Part shown: piece after piece, positions 23,851 to 31,916 of the stretch
Numbering within the stretch: the first letter of the stretch is position 1
How the letters are laid out: every line of letters starts with the position of its first letter
NCBI GenBank assembly: GCA_036377595.1
Contig: DASUYB010000106.1
Coordinates: forward strand, 1-35,550
Direction: 5' to 3'
Source: Longimicrobium sp.
Lineage (GTDB): Bacteria > Gemmatimonadota > Gemmatimonadetes > Longimicrobiales > Longimicrobiaceae
DNA: 35,550 nucleotides
Made by a program: the position numbers and the translations under genes
The notes under the pieces: model-generated
Told to the model about the DNA's origin: nothing
The model's input: only the letters and a program-made list of their open reading frames with translations
The model's database searches: none

Positions 23851-25818
23851 ATGCGGAGGACCCTGGCCGCGCTGGCGGCGCTGTCGCTGGCCGCCCCGGC
23901 GCTGCACGCGCAGGCGCCGCGCATCACCCCGGCGGGCGACCCGTCGGTGCGCGACGACACCATCTACCGGCTGGCGGTGAAGGCGTCGGACCATCCCGAC
24001 GAGGATGCCGTGACCCTGCTCGACGACGGCGTCATGATCATCCACGCCGACGGCACCGACTCGCGCACCTACCGCACCGTGTCGCAGGTGCTGACCTCCG
24101 ACGCGGTGGAGGGGCTGGCCGAGAACACCTTCTCGTACGACGCGTCGCGGCAGCGCTTCCGGTTGAACTGGGCGCGGGTGATCGGCCCCGACGGCCGCGT
24201 GGTCTCCGCCAAGCCCGAGCACGACCAGGAGAGCCTGGCGCCCGTGTCGGAGAGCTCGCCCGTATACACCGACCAGAAGATCCGCCGCATCACCATGGGC
24301 GGCGTGGTGCCGGGGACGATCGTCGACTACAGCTACACCATCGAGAACCTCAAGCCGGTGCTGCCGGGCGACTTCCTGGCCAGCTGGAGCGTGCACACCG
24401 GCCGCCCCACCGCGCGCTCGCGCTACGTGATCGAGATCCCCGCCTCGCTGCAGCCGCGGATCCGCGAGCGCAACCTGAACTTCCGGCGGCGTGAGCGGCG
24501 CGCAGCCGGCGTGGTGGTCTACGACTGGACCACGGCCAACGTCCCCAAGGTGGAGCCCGAGCCGTTCGCGGCCGACTCGAACGACGTGTACATGGGGATC
24601 GAGCTGGGCGGCGCCACCACCTGGGCGCAGATCGCCCAGTGGTACCACGGGCTCGAGGAGGGGCGCTACGCGCTGACGCCCGAGATCGAGGCGCGGGTGG
24701 CCGAGGTGGTGCGCGGCGCCAAGACGCTGGACGACTCCCTGCGGGCCATGCACCGCTGGGTGGCGCAGGACTTCCGCTACGTGTCGCTGTCGCTGGGGAT
24801 CGGGGGATACCAGCCGCGCCTTCCCGCCGCGGTGCTGCAGACGCAGTACGGCGACTGCAAGGACAAGGCGACGCTCTTCATCGCCGTGGCGCGGCGGATG
24901 GGGGTGAAGGCGTATCCCGTGCTGCTGTCGTCGAGCGGCGGCGCCGACCGCGCCTTTCCCTCGGTCAACCAGTTCGACCACATGATCGCCGCGGTGGCGC
25001 GGCCGAACGGCGGCGGGTACACCTTCCTGGACCTGACCAGCGACCTGACGCCGTACGGCTCGGTGGTTCCCGACTACCAGGGGGGATTCGGCCTGGTAAT
25101 CCACCCCGACGGCCGCGGCGAGGAGATCACCTTCCCGCGCGACGCGCCTTCGGCCAACCGCCGCGAGATGACGATCGCCGGCGAGCTGGGCGCGGACGGG
25201 ACCTTCCGCGGGACGATGCTGAACCGCGCGGCGGGCGCGCTGCAGTACCGGCTGCGCAGCGCGTTCAGCAGCCGGCTGACGCCGCGCCAGCGCCAGGACC
25301 TGGGCCGGAGCATCGCGCAGGGGCTGTTCGACGGCGCCAGCGCGGACTCGCTGGAGATCTTCGACGGGCGCGACCTGCGCGCCGACCCGCACACGCGCGT
25401 GTGGGTGAGCGGCGGCCGCGCAGCCACGCGCTCGGGCGAGACGCTGATCCTGACGCTGCCGCTGGGGAACGGCTCGATGGACCAGCTGATCTCGCAGCTC
25501 GAGGCGGCGCCGGGCCCCCGCCGCTTTCCCATCGACGCGGCGGCGGTGATCGGCCCGATCGAGACGGTGAGCGAGTTCCGCGTGACCCTCCCGGAAGGAT
25601 GGAAGGCGCGGCTCCCGCAGAACGTCACCGCCACCTCGGTGTTCGGCACCTACACCGCCGAATACGCGCAGACCGGGCGCGAGCTGCGGGTGGCCAAGCG
25701 GGTGAGCGGCACGCGCGGCGTGCAGCCGCCCTCGGCCATCGCCCAGCTGATCGACTGGCTGAAGGCGATGTCGAAGGACGACGCTCGCTTCATCGTGCTG
25801 GAGCCCCCCGCGCGCTGA
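23851..25818 (+). CDS. Secreted DUF3857 and transglutaminase-like protein
   Basis: 655 residues with a signal peptide (cleavage near ALHAQ, residue 21). Residues 50-235 form the beta-rich DUF3857 domain (VPGTIVDYSYTIEN at 153-166). A transglutaminase-core domain follows with the full triad: Cys336 in TQYGDCKDKA, His377 in NQFDHMIAAV and Asp394 in FLDLTSD. The C-terminal 250 residues are beta-rich (DUF2569-free, YD-x-E-rich type seen in these proteins). Such proteins are periplasmic or surface-bound and probably proteases or cross-linkers; the true activity is unproven. A hairpin terminator follows 24 nt after the stop. Confidence 0.92.
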   Translation: MRRTLAALAALSLAAPALHAQAPRITPAGDPSVRDDTIYRLAVKASDHPDEDAVTLLDDGVMIIHADGTDSRTYRTVSQVLTSDAVEGLAENTFSYDASRQRFRLNWARVIGPDGRVVSAKPEHDQESLAPVSESSPVYTDQKIRRITMGGVVPGTIVDYSYTIENLKPVLPGDFLASWSVHTGRPTARSRYVIEIPASLQPRIRERNLNFRRRERRAAGVVVYDWTTANVPKVEPEPFAADSNDVYMGIELGGATTWAQIAQWYHGLEEGRYALTPEIEARVAEVVRGAKTLDDSLRAMHRWVAQDFRYVSLSLGIGGYQPRLPAAVLQTQYGDCKDKATLFIAVARRMGVKAYPVLLSSSGGADRAFPSVNQFDHMIAAVARPNGGGYTFLDLTSDLTPYGSVVPDYQGGFGLVIHPDGRGEEITFPRDAPSANRREMTIAGELGADGTFRGTMLNRAAGALQYRLRSAFSSRLTPRQRQDLGRSIAQGLFDGASADSLEIFDGRDLRADPHTRVWVSGGRAATRSGETLILTLPLGNGSMDQLISQLEAAPGPRRFPIDAAAVIGPIETVSEFRVTLPEGWKARLPQNVTATSVFGTYTAEYAQTGRELRVAKRVSGTRGVQPPSAIAQLIDWLKAMSKDDARFIVLEPPAR

Positions 25819-25842
25819 CGTTTCGGCGGGGAGAGTGGACGA

Positions 25843-25874
25843 GAACGCGCCATCGTGCCCACGGTGGCGCGTTC
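25843..25874 (+). terminator. Terminator of the DUF3857 gene
   Basis: GAACGCGCCA and TGGCGCGTTC pair perfectly, with an inner CGTG/CACG. It begins 24 nt after the stop codon. Confidence 0.65.
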
Positions 25875-26015
25875 CTGTCGGTGCGTGCGGCGGATGGCGC
25901 AACTGGTACCGGTTCGCGTAACAAAACTCTTGTTTCGCACACCGGCGGGGGGCATCTTGCTGTTTGTCCCCTTTCCACGTCCGGCTCCACCCCACCGGCC
26001 CCACGCTCCCTCACG

Positions 26016-26390
26016 GTGACGCCCAAGTTCGTGCTCCTCGTGGATTCGCACGAGGACAGCCGCGCGATCTACACGGCCATCCTGGAGCACTACGGCTTCG
26101 GGGTGGCGTCCGCGGCGCACGCCGACGAGGGGCTGCGCCTGGCGCGCGCGCGGAAGCCCGACCTGGTGGTGCTGGAATTCAGTCCGCCGCGCGCCCGCAG
26201 CCTGGAGGCGTTCCGCGCCTTCCGCCGCGACGAGGCCACGGCGTCGGTGCCGATCGTGGCGCTCAGCACCATGGTGGGCGAGGCCGACCGCGAGCTGCTG
26301 GTGGCCGAGGGGATCACGATGTGCCTGGCGAAACCCTGCCCCCCGCTGACCCTGCTGGACGTGGCGAAGCGGCTGCTGGGAGGGCAATAA
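26016..26390 (+). CDS. Receiver-domain protein with Glu replacing the phospho-Asp
   Basis: 124 residues from a GTG at 26016. The receiver fold is clear: KFVLLVDSHEDSRAIY with Asp10, EHYGFGVASAAHADEGLRLA-like alpha1-beta2, VPIVALST with Ser84 and CLAKPCPP with Lys106. At the phospho-acceptor place there is Glu54 (DLVVLEFSPP), not Asp. Glu can mimic the phosphorylated state, so it may be locked on, or work without phosphorylation. There is no output domain and no adjacent kinase. A terminator-like palindrome starts 6 nt after the stop. Confidence 0.88.
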   Translation: MTPKFVLLVDSHEDSRAIYTAILEHYGFGVASAAHADEGLRLARARKPDLVVLEFSPPRARSLEAFRAFRRDEATASVPIVALSTMVGEADRELLVAEGITMCLAKPCPPLTLLDVAKRLLGGQ

Positions 26391-26395
26391 ACCGA

Positions 26396-26450
26396 AGTGC
26401 GTGAGTGCGGAAGTGCATGAGTGCGCCGGATCACCGCGATCCGGCGCACT
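26396..26450 (+). terminator. Palindromic element with 8-nt units, terminator of the receiver gene
   Basis: Tandem GAAGTGCG/GTGAGTGC units lead into a perfect 12-bp stem, AGTGCGCCGGAT (26420-26431) and its complement (26439-26450), then TTCGCATCTT. It belongs to the same element type as 27451-27534. Confidence 0.7.
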
Positions 26451-26564
26451 TTCGCATCTTCCAACGAATCCGGATCAAGACTCGGCGCCGGGGTTGCCGC
26501 ATCGGGGCGGGCGCGGCATCGTGATCGCGCTTCCGCGACCCATCCCCCCGCACCCGCGGCTCAC

Positions 26565-27434
26565 GTGGCTTCCGTCCGGCACCGGCTCGAGATCCTGGGC
26601 GCCGCGCTGCTCTTTTCCACCGGCGGCGCGGCCATCAAGGCCACCACGCTCACCAGCTGGCAGGTAGCCTCGTTCCGCTCGGGGGTGGCGGCGCTCTTCA
26701 TCCTCCTGGTGGCGCGGGAGGCGCGGCGCGGGTGGACGTGGCACGTCCTCCCCGTCGGGGTGGGCTACGCGTCGACCATGGTGCTGTTCGTGGCCGCGAA
26801 CAAGCTGACCACCGCGGCCAACACCATCTTCCTGCAGGCCACGGCGCCGCTGTACGTGCTGCTGCTGAGCCCGCTCCTGCTGCGCGAGCGCATCCGCGCG
26901 CGCGACGTGGCGTTCATCGCCGTGGTGGCGGTGGGGATGCTGCTCTTCTTCGTGGAGCGCCCGCCCGCCGCGGCCACCGCGCCGGATCCCAGGACGGGCG
27001 ACCTGCTGGCGGCGCTCAGCGGCGTGTGCTGGGCGTTCAGCATCATGGGGCTGCGGTGGATGGGGAGCCGGCCCGATGGCGGCAACACGCTGCCGACCAT
27101 CGTCATGGGGAACGCCATCGCCTTCCTGGCGTGCCTGCCGATGGCGCTTCCGGCGCGCGGCGGGGCGGTGGACTGGGCGGTGATCGCGTACCTGGGCGTG
27201 TTCCAGATCGGGGTGGCGTACCTGCTGCTGGGCTCGGGGATCCGCTACGTGCCCGCGCTGGAGGCCAGCGTGCTCCTGCTGCTGGAGCCGGCGCTGAACC
27301 CGTTCTGGGCGTGGCTGGTGCACGGCGAGCGCCCGGGCTTCTGGTCGCTGCTCGGCGGCGCGCTGATCCTGGGCGCCACCATCGTCCGCACCGCCGCGAG
27401 CCCGGTGGCGGAGCCAGTGCCGCCAGCGGATTGA
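26565..27434 (+). CDS. EamA/DMT-family transporter
   Basis: 289 residues, about ten membrane helices, in two EamA repeats (about 5-130 and 150-280). Typical features are the conserved start of each repeat (GAALLFSTGGAAIKATTLTS and LLAALSGVCWAFSIMGLRWM), FLQATAPLYVLLLSPLLLRE, and VPALEASVLLLLEPALNPFW near the end. The family exports or imports amino acids and other small metabolites across the inner membrane; the substrate cannot be read from sequence. I used the GTG at 26565 because it sits just before the first helix. The stop is followed at 17 bp by a palindromic element shared with the converging TonB gene. Confidence 0.92.
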   Translation: MASVRHRLEILGAALLFSTGGAAIKATTLTSWQVASFRSGVAALFILLVAREARRGWTWHVLPVGVGYASTMVLFVAANKLTTAANTIFLQATAPLYVLLLSPLLLRERIRARDVAFIAVVAVGMLLFFVERPPAAATAPDPRTGDLLAALSGVCWAFSIMGLRWMGSRPDGGNTLPTIVMGNAIAFLACLPMALPARGGAVDWAVIAYLGVFQIGVAYLLLGSGIRYVPALEASVLLLLEPALNPFWAWLVHGERPGFWSLLGGALILGATIVRTAASPVAEPVPPAD

Positions 27435-27450
27435 TCCTGACCTCGGCGTG

Positions 27451-27534
27451 GAAGTGCGAAAGTGCGAAAGTGCGAAAGTGCGCCGAATCGCGACGACCCG
27501 GCGCACTCATGCACTTCCGCACTCACGCACTTCA
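27451..27534. repeat. Palindromic element with 8-nt units between convergent genes
   Basis: Four GAAGTGCGAA-type units form one arm and four CACTCATG/CACTTCCG-type units the other. The right arm includes the TGA stop of the TonB gene (27532-27534). It can end transcription from both sides. Confidence 0.8.
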
Positions 27535-28275
27535 GTTCTGCAGGCTCCACCGGATAGGAAGGGCGATGATCACCGCGACGCTGCGGCCGTCGACCTGGGC
27601 GGGGGTGAAGCGGAACTTCTCCACTGCGCGGCGGGCGGCGTCCTCGAAGGCGGGGTGCGTCGAGTCCAGGATGCTCACGCTCCCCGGCTCCACGTTCCCC
27701 TGGCGGTCGATGATCAACTCGACCGTGGTCGTTCCCGTGATCTTCGAGTCGCGCAGCGCAGGGGGATAGACGCGCTGCAGCATCCGCTGCGCCTCGCGCT
27801 CGTTGGCCAGCTGCGGCAGCACGCTGACCTCGTCGGGAATGCACAGGCTGTCGCAGCGATACGTCTCCCACCCGGTGCCGGAGCCGCCGCCGGGAGGGTG
27901 CGTCGGGGTGACGGCCGTGCCACCTCCGCCGCCCACGGCGCCGAACCCCGCGTGGTGGCGGGTAGCCGTGTCGCCCGTGGCCGCGGGGAGCGAATCGGAG
28001 GCGCCGCGCGGCGGGAGCAGGCCGGGGTCGCCGTCCTTTCCCGCGGGCCGGCCGGGCGCGGACGACGGCGGGGCCACGGACGGCGGCGCCGGCGGGCGGA
28101 CGCAGTCGAGGCAGTAGATCCACGGCTCGGGCGGGGGCGGGTCGCGCCGCGGCGTCCTGCTCTCGGCGGCCGTGACGAAGATGCCCAGCATCACCACGTG
28201 CGCGCCGATCGACGCGGCCACGGTGCGCGGCGTCCACACGCGGCGCTTCGGGCGGTTGGTGACGACCGTGAACAT
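27532..28275 (-). CDS. TonB-family protein, paralogue 1
   Basis: TonB-type energy coupler or related periplasmic protein. 247 residues: short N-terminus VWTPRTVAASIGAH, one membrane helix at about 22-40, a long Pro/Gly-rich periplasmic linker (50-150), and a C-terminal TonB domain (about 165-245) with VYPPALRDSKITGTTTVEL, DRQGNVEPGSV and AARRAVEKFRFTPAQ. The linker has two extra cysteine pairs (YCLDC and CDSLC). It is 165 bp downstream of a paralogue on the same strand. AGGTGGG precedes two adjacent ATGs at 28278 and 28275; I chose the second to match the paralogue's start (MFTVVT versus MFNVVT). No exbB or exbD is present. Confidence 0.9.
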   Translation of the reverse strand: MFTVVTNRPKRRVWTPRTVAASIGAHVVMLGIFVTAAESRTPRRDPPPPEPWIYCLDCVRPPAPPSVAPPSSAPGRPAGKDGDPGLLPPRGASDSLPAATGDTATRHHAGFGAVGGGGGTAVTPTHPPGGGSGTGWETYRCDSLCIPDEVSVLPQLANEREAQRMLQRVYPPALRDSKITGTTTVELIIDRQGNVEPGSVSILDSTHPAFEDAARRAVEKFRFTPAQVDGRSVAVIIALPIRWSLQN

Positions 28276-28333
28276 CATCCCACCTCGCGCGGAGGGTCCC
28301 ACCGTTCGCTCGCCTGGCAGGCGGCTCTCTCAA

Positions 28334-28366
28334 TCTAACGAATCTTCTCCGGAAGATTCTGACCAG
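28334..28366 (-). promoter_or_regulatory. Shared upstream motif of the two TonB paralogues, copy 1
   Basis: On the minus strand: GTCAGAAT, then 17 nt, GTTAGA. The same pair of boxes (TCAGAA, 16 nt, GTTAGA) lies upstream of the paralogue. It is about 60 nt before the ATG and probably a promoter or activator site. The spacer here is itself a palindrome, ATCTTCCGGAGAAGAT. Confidence 0.4.
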
Positions 28367-28382
28367 TACCCCGGAGCGGCAA

Positions 28383-28412
28383 GAAGGGCCCGGCGATGGC
28401 GCCGGGCCCTTC
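28383..28412 (-). terminator. Terminator of TonB paralogue 2
   Basis: GAAGGGCCCGGCG and its exact complement around a 4-nt loop, followed on the minus strand by TTCTTG. It begins 28 nt after the stop codon of paralogue 2, so the two TonB genes are probably separate transcripts. Confidence 0.7.
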
Positions 28413-28440
28413 TCCATCCCCCCCGCCCGCAGTTCCCGGC

Positions 28441-29190
28441 TCAGTTCTGCAGGCGCCACTCGATGGGGAGGGCGATGATCACCGAGACGCTGCGGCCGTT
28501 CAGCTGCGCCGGGGCGAAGCGGAACTTCTCCACCGCGCGGCGGGCCGCGTCCTCGAAGCCGGGGTGCGTGGAGTTCTGGATGTTGATGCTGCCGGGCTCC
28601 ACGTTTCCCTGGCGGTCGATGATCAGCGTGACCACCGTCGTGCCGGTCACGCCCGCGTCGCGCAGGAGCGGGGGATACACGCGCTGCAGCATCCGCTGCG
28701 CCTCGCGCTCGTTGGCCAGCCGCGGCAGCACCGTCACCGCCTCGGGCTCGTACACCCCTTCCTCGCCGCCGATGCCGCTCTCCGGGCCGGGGTCCGGCGC
28801 GGGCGGCCGGTTGGGCTCGGGCGTGCCGATCACCTGGCCCTCCTGGCCGATGCCGGTGACGTCGCGCGGCGTAATGGCCGGCGCGTGCGGGTCCGGCGGC
28901 GGAACCGTGGTCGGCACCTCTTCCGGCGGCCGCGGCGTGACGAAGTCGCCCTTCGTCGGCTGCGGCTTGTCCGGCGCGGGGGGCGGCGGCGTGGCCGGCT
29001 GCTTCGGCGGCTCGGGCCGCCGCTCCGCCGGCATGGTGAGGTCGACGATCCGCTCCGTCGGCCTGGGCGGGCGGCTCTCGGCCGCGGTGACGAACACGCC
29101 CAGCAACAGCAGGTGCGCGCCGACCGACGCGGCCACGGTGCGCGGCGTCCACACGCTGCGCTTGCGGCGTTCGGTAACGACGTTGAACAT
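28441..29190 (-). CDS. TonB-family protein, paralogue 2
   Basis: 249 residues with the same plan as paralogue 1: VWTPRTVAASVGAH, one membrane helix, a Pro-rich linker (about 45-150) with many PPP runs, and a C-terminal TonB domain with VYPPLLRDAGVTGTTVVTL and DRQGNVEPGSI. The last 90 residues of the two are almost the same while the linkers differ, the expected result of tandem duplication. The linker lacks the cysteines of paralogue 1. GGAGGAG gives a strong ribosome site before the ATG. It may serve different receptors from paralogue 1. This window carries a number of envelope proteins that could use it. Confidence 0.92.
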   Translation of the reverse strand: MFNVVTERRKRSVWTPRTVAASVGAHLLLLGVFVTAAESRPPRPTERIVDLTMPAERRPEPPKQPATPPPPAPDKPQPTKGDFVTPRPPEEVPTTVPPPDPHAPAITPRDVTGIGQEGQVIGTPEPNRPPAPDPGPESGIGGEEGVYEPEAVTVLPRLANEREAQRMLQRVYPPLLRDAGVTGTTVVTLIIDRQGNVEPGSINIQNSTHPGFEDAARRAVEKFRFAPAQLNGRSVSVIIALPIEWRLQN

Positions 29191-29396
29191 GAGGCTCCTC
29201 CAGCGCGTTGGGTTCGGACCGCTCGCCCGGTCCGTTGGGCGGCCCCGGAGGGCCGTTCGCGTCGGGCGCCCGGACGGGCGCCCAGGGAGAAGCGGAAGCG
29301 CCTGCAGTCGCTCCCTCCACCAGCCATTACTGCGCCGAACCGGCCGGTGTTTCATCCGCGCGCCCTCTCTCCCGGCGGCGCGCGGCCCTTCACTGG

Positions 29397-29427
29397 TCTA
29401 ACGGACGGTCGTTCGGAGTTCTGACAG
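29397..29427 (-). promoter_or_regulatory. Shared upstream motif of the two TonB paralogues, copy 2
   Basis: TCAGAA, 16 nt, GTTAGA on the minus strand, about 207 nt before the ATG of paralogue 2. See copy 1. Apart from this motif and a 7-nt repeat, the 29191-29590 gap shows no gene. Confidence 0.4.
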
Positions 29428-29432
29428 AGGGA

Positions 29433-29463
29433 AGTGCCCAGTGCCCAGTGCTCAGTGCCCAGG
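29433..29463. repeat. Tandem 7-nt repeat (AGTGCCC)
   Basis: Four heptamers, AGTGCCC or AGTGCTC, in a row. It is the complement-type of the ACTCAGG array at 3443-3503. Confidence 0.7.
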
Positions 29464-29590
29464 ATGTAAGTGCATGGTGCGTGGATTCGACTGGTGGTTG
29501 GTCCGGAAAGCGGGTAGTGCGGGAGATGATCGATCCGTACGTTGACTCGATCCCATCTCCATCATCCATCCTCCAGCAACGCGTCCGGAG

Positions 29591-30517
29591 ATGATTCGCG
29601 ATTCCGTTCGATCGATTGCGATTCGCGTGGCGATGACCGCGGCGCTGATCGCCCTCGCCGCCGCGCGGGGCGATGCGCAGGCGCGCGCGTACGATCCCGC
29701 GACGATGGATCCGCAGCCGCGCGACACGGCGGCGCCGATGGCGATCGAGGAACTGTCGTTCACCAGCGGCGGCGCGCGGATGAACGGGCTGATGTACGTG
29801 GCGCAGGGGCGCGGCCCGCATCCCACCGTCGTCCTGCTGCACGGCTACCCGGGGAACGAGCGCAACCTGGACCTGGCGCAGGCGCTCAAGCGCGCGGGCG
29901 TGAACGTGCTCTTCTTCGACTACCGTGGCAGCTGGGGGAGCGGAGGCACCTTCTCCTTCGCCGGCGCGCGCGAGGACGTGGCCGCCGCCATCGCGTTCGT
30001 CCGCGCGCCCGAGTCCGCGCGCAAGTATCGAAGCGATCCGCGGCGGGTGGCGCTGATCGGCCACAGCATGGGGGGATGGCTGGCGATGCTGTCCGCGGCG
30101 GACGACGCGAGCATCGCCTGCGCGGGCGCGCTGGAGCTGGGCGACATGGCCGCCATCGGCGTGCGGATGAACCGCGACTCCGCCGCAGAGCGCAGCTTCA
30201 CCGCCTACACCGGGTGGCTGACGGAGCCCGGCGCGCCGCTGCACGCCAGCGCCGCGGACCTGATCTCCAGCCTGAAGGCGAACGGGAGCCGCTGGACCGT
30301 GGCCGCGAATGCGGGCGCACTCCGCGGGCGAACGCTGCTTCTCCTCGACAACGACCACAACACGAACCACGCCGCCACCGCCGCCGCGCTCCGCCAGGCC
30401 GGCGCGCGCCTGACCGCCGTGCAGTGGCGCACCGACCACTCCTTCTCCGACCGCCGCATCGAGCTGGCGCGCTTCGTCGTTCGCTGGCTGCGCACGAGCT
30501 GCGGGTACGGGCAGTAG
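29591..30517 (+). CDS. Secreted alpha/beta hydrolase
   Basis: 308 residues. A signal peptide ends near residue 31 (ARGDAQ-A). The hydrolase core has the oxyanion motif LLHGYPGNE, the nucleophile Ser in LIGHSMGGW, the Asp in LLLLDNDHNTNH and the His in WRTDHSFSDR near the C-terminus. LFFDYRGSWGSGG is the usual strand after the oxyanion loop. The substrate is unknown; family members cut esters, peptides or acyl groups. It has no linked partner: neighbours are TonB genes on the other strand and an outer-membrane protein after a palindrome. Confidence 0.9.
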   Translation: MIRDSVRSIAIRVAMTAALIALAAARGDAQARAYDPATMDPQPRDTAAPMAIEELSFTSGGARMNGLMYVAQGRGPHPTVVLLHGYPGNERNLDLAQALKRAGVNVLFFDYRGSWGSGGTFSFAGAREDVAAAIAFVRAPESARKYRSDPRRVALIGHSMGGWLAMLSAADDASIACAGALELGDMAAIGVRMNRDSAAERSFTAYTGWLTEPGAPLHASAADLISSLKANGSRWTVAANAGALRGRTLLLLDNDHNTNHAATAAALRQAGARLTAVQWRTDHSFSDRRIELARFVVRWLRTSCGYGQ

Positions 30518-30529
30518 GCCAGGCATCGG

Positions 30530-30683
30530 CACGGGCGGGTAAACCCGCAAGCTCGAACATTGGAAAGCCCGCACCGCGCGGCCTCGAACCGTGACGTACG
30601 CTCGCGCGTCGCGCCGATGTCGCGGCGGCGCAGCCTGCGCAGCAGGCTTCCCAATGTTCCAGCCGCGGGTTTACCCGCCCGTG
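30530..30683. repeat. MITE-like palindromic element with CACGGGCGGGTAAACCCGC ends
   Basis: Roughly 42-bp inverted ends (ACGGGCGGGTAAACCCGC, then GAACATTGG and GAAGCC-type blocks) surround about 70 bp. No coding sequence is inside. It starts 12 bp after the hydrolase stop. The rest of the 30518-30857 gap holds no gene. Confidence 0.75.
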
Positions 30684-30857
30684 GAAACCCCCCTGTTGAT
30701 CATCCCAATCTGCTACACAATCCCGTAGCACACATGCGTCCATTGCGCGAGGATATTTCGCAATGGCGGGATACGGATTATCTTCGCTGCCAACCCCCCG
30801 AACATCACCCTACACGACCCACACTCACCCACCCCCCCTGCATCTCAGGAGGAGTCC

Positions 30858-31631
30858 ATGAACCGCTGCGCGCTTGCCCTGCTGGGGCTGCTCGCGCTCC
30901 CGCTCGCTGCTGCCGCGCAGGACCGGCCGCTCCTGTCCAACGAGCCGCCGCCCGAGCGGCTTCCCGAGGCCCGCATCGCCGTGATGCCGTACATCGGCGC
31001 GCGCGTGCCCTACACCACCGGTGACGCGGTCTTCTTCCTGGAGAACGGCGACCAGTTCCGCATCGCGTCGCAGCGCGGCGGCGGGCCGATGGTGGGGGTG
31101 GACGTGACGGCCCGCGTGAAGGGGCGCGTCAGCCTGGTGGGCGGCCTGTCGTACTCGGCCAGCCGCGAGGACATCTGGCGCGTGAACGACCTGCAGACCG
31201 ACACCTTCACCGACGTGGGGATCGACGGGGCGCGGTACTGGACGGCCAAGGCCGGCGCGGTGTTCCGCCTGGCCGACCCCAACCCCGACAACCGGCACTT
31301 CCACCCGTCGGCGTTCATCACCGTGGCGCCGGCGCTGGTGTGGCTGGACTACGACGACGTGGAGGGCTTCCCCGACGCCGCCAACGGCTCGGTGATCAGC
31401 CCCGCGCTGAACCTGGGCGCCGACGCCACCGCGCGCATCGGGCGCACCTCGCGCTGGGCGTTCTCGATCGGCGTGCAGGACTTCCTGACCTTCTGGAACA
31501 CCGACGACCTGCAGGAGCGCGAGGGGCTGCTCGGCTCGCTGCTGCTGGACGCGCCGGTGGTCGTCGACTACGACTACAACACGTCGAACATCTTCACCCT
31601 CCGCTTCGGCGTGTCGTATCGCATGCCCTGA
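30858..31631 (+). CDS. Outer-membrane beta-barrel protein candidate
   Basis: 257 residues. A signal peptide ends at AAAAQ (about 21). The mature part is rich in alternating strands and ends in FTLRFGVSYRMP, as small barrels do. RIAVMPYIGARVPYTTGD and GVDVTARVKGRVSLVGGLSYSA are typical paired strands. About 10-12 strands are likely. GGAGGAG lies just before the ATG. Role unknown; it may be a porin or adhesin-like barrel. A palindromic element follows about 95 bp downstream. Confidence 0.8.
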   Translation: MNRCALALLGLLALPLAAAAQDRPLLSNEPPPERLPEARIAVMPYIGARVPYTTGDAVFFLENGDQFRIASQRGGGPMVGVDVTARVKGRVSLVGGLSYSASREDIWRVNDLQTDTFTDVGIDGARYWTAKAGAVFRLADPNPDNRHFHPSAFITVAPALVWLDYDDVEGFPDAANGSVISPALNLGADATARIGRTSRWAFSIGVQDFLTFWNTDDLQEREGLLGSLLLDAPVVVDYDYNTSNIFTLRFGVSYRMP

Positions 31632-31724
31632 GCGTCTGCGACGGGCGAGAAGACGGGCAGGGGCGCCGCATTCCGCGCGGCGCCCCGCCCGTTCTTCATT
31701 TCTCCGTCCCGGCGAAGCCCTGAA

Positions 31725-31813
31725 ACAGAAAAGTCTCACGCAGGGTCAGCAGGGTCAGCAGTAAACTGCAGCTGTTACTGCTGACCCTGCTGACTCTGCG
31801 TGAGACTTTCTGT
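31725..31813. repeat. Palindromic element, CTCACGCAG family
   Basis: ACAGAAAAGTCTCACGCAGG with complementary GCGTGAGACTTTCTGT; arms of 9-nt CAGGGTCAG units. It lies between the barrel gene and the convergent plug-like gene. Confidence 0.85.
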
Positions 31814-31830
31814 TGTCCTTGTCTGGCTCC

Positions 31831-31906
31831 CACGGAGGGCACGGCGGCCACGGCGAAAAGCGGATGAGGCGACGATCTCCTCCGCGACCTCCGTGCCCTC
31901 CGTGAG
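31831..31906. repeat. Palindromic element, CACGGAGGG family
   Basis: CACGGAGGGCACGGCGGCC arm and complementary GACCTCCGTGCCCTCCGTG arm, in 9-nt units, ending 11 bp before the plug-like gene's stop. It lies 17 bp from the 31725-31813 element. Confidence 0.75.
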
Positions 31907-31916
31907 AGATTTCGTT

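Noticed and set aside
29591-30857. Hydrolase and barrel protein as one operon
   Set aside because: A 340-bp gap with a 154-bp palindrome lies between them, and the barrel gene has its own strong ribosome site. Co-transcription is not supported.
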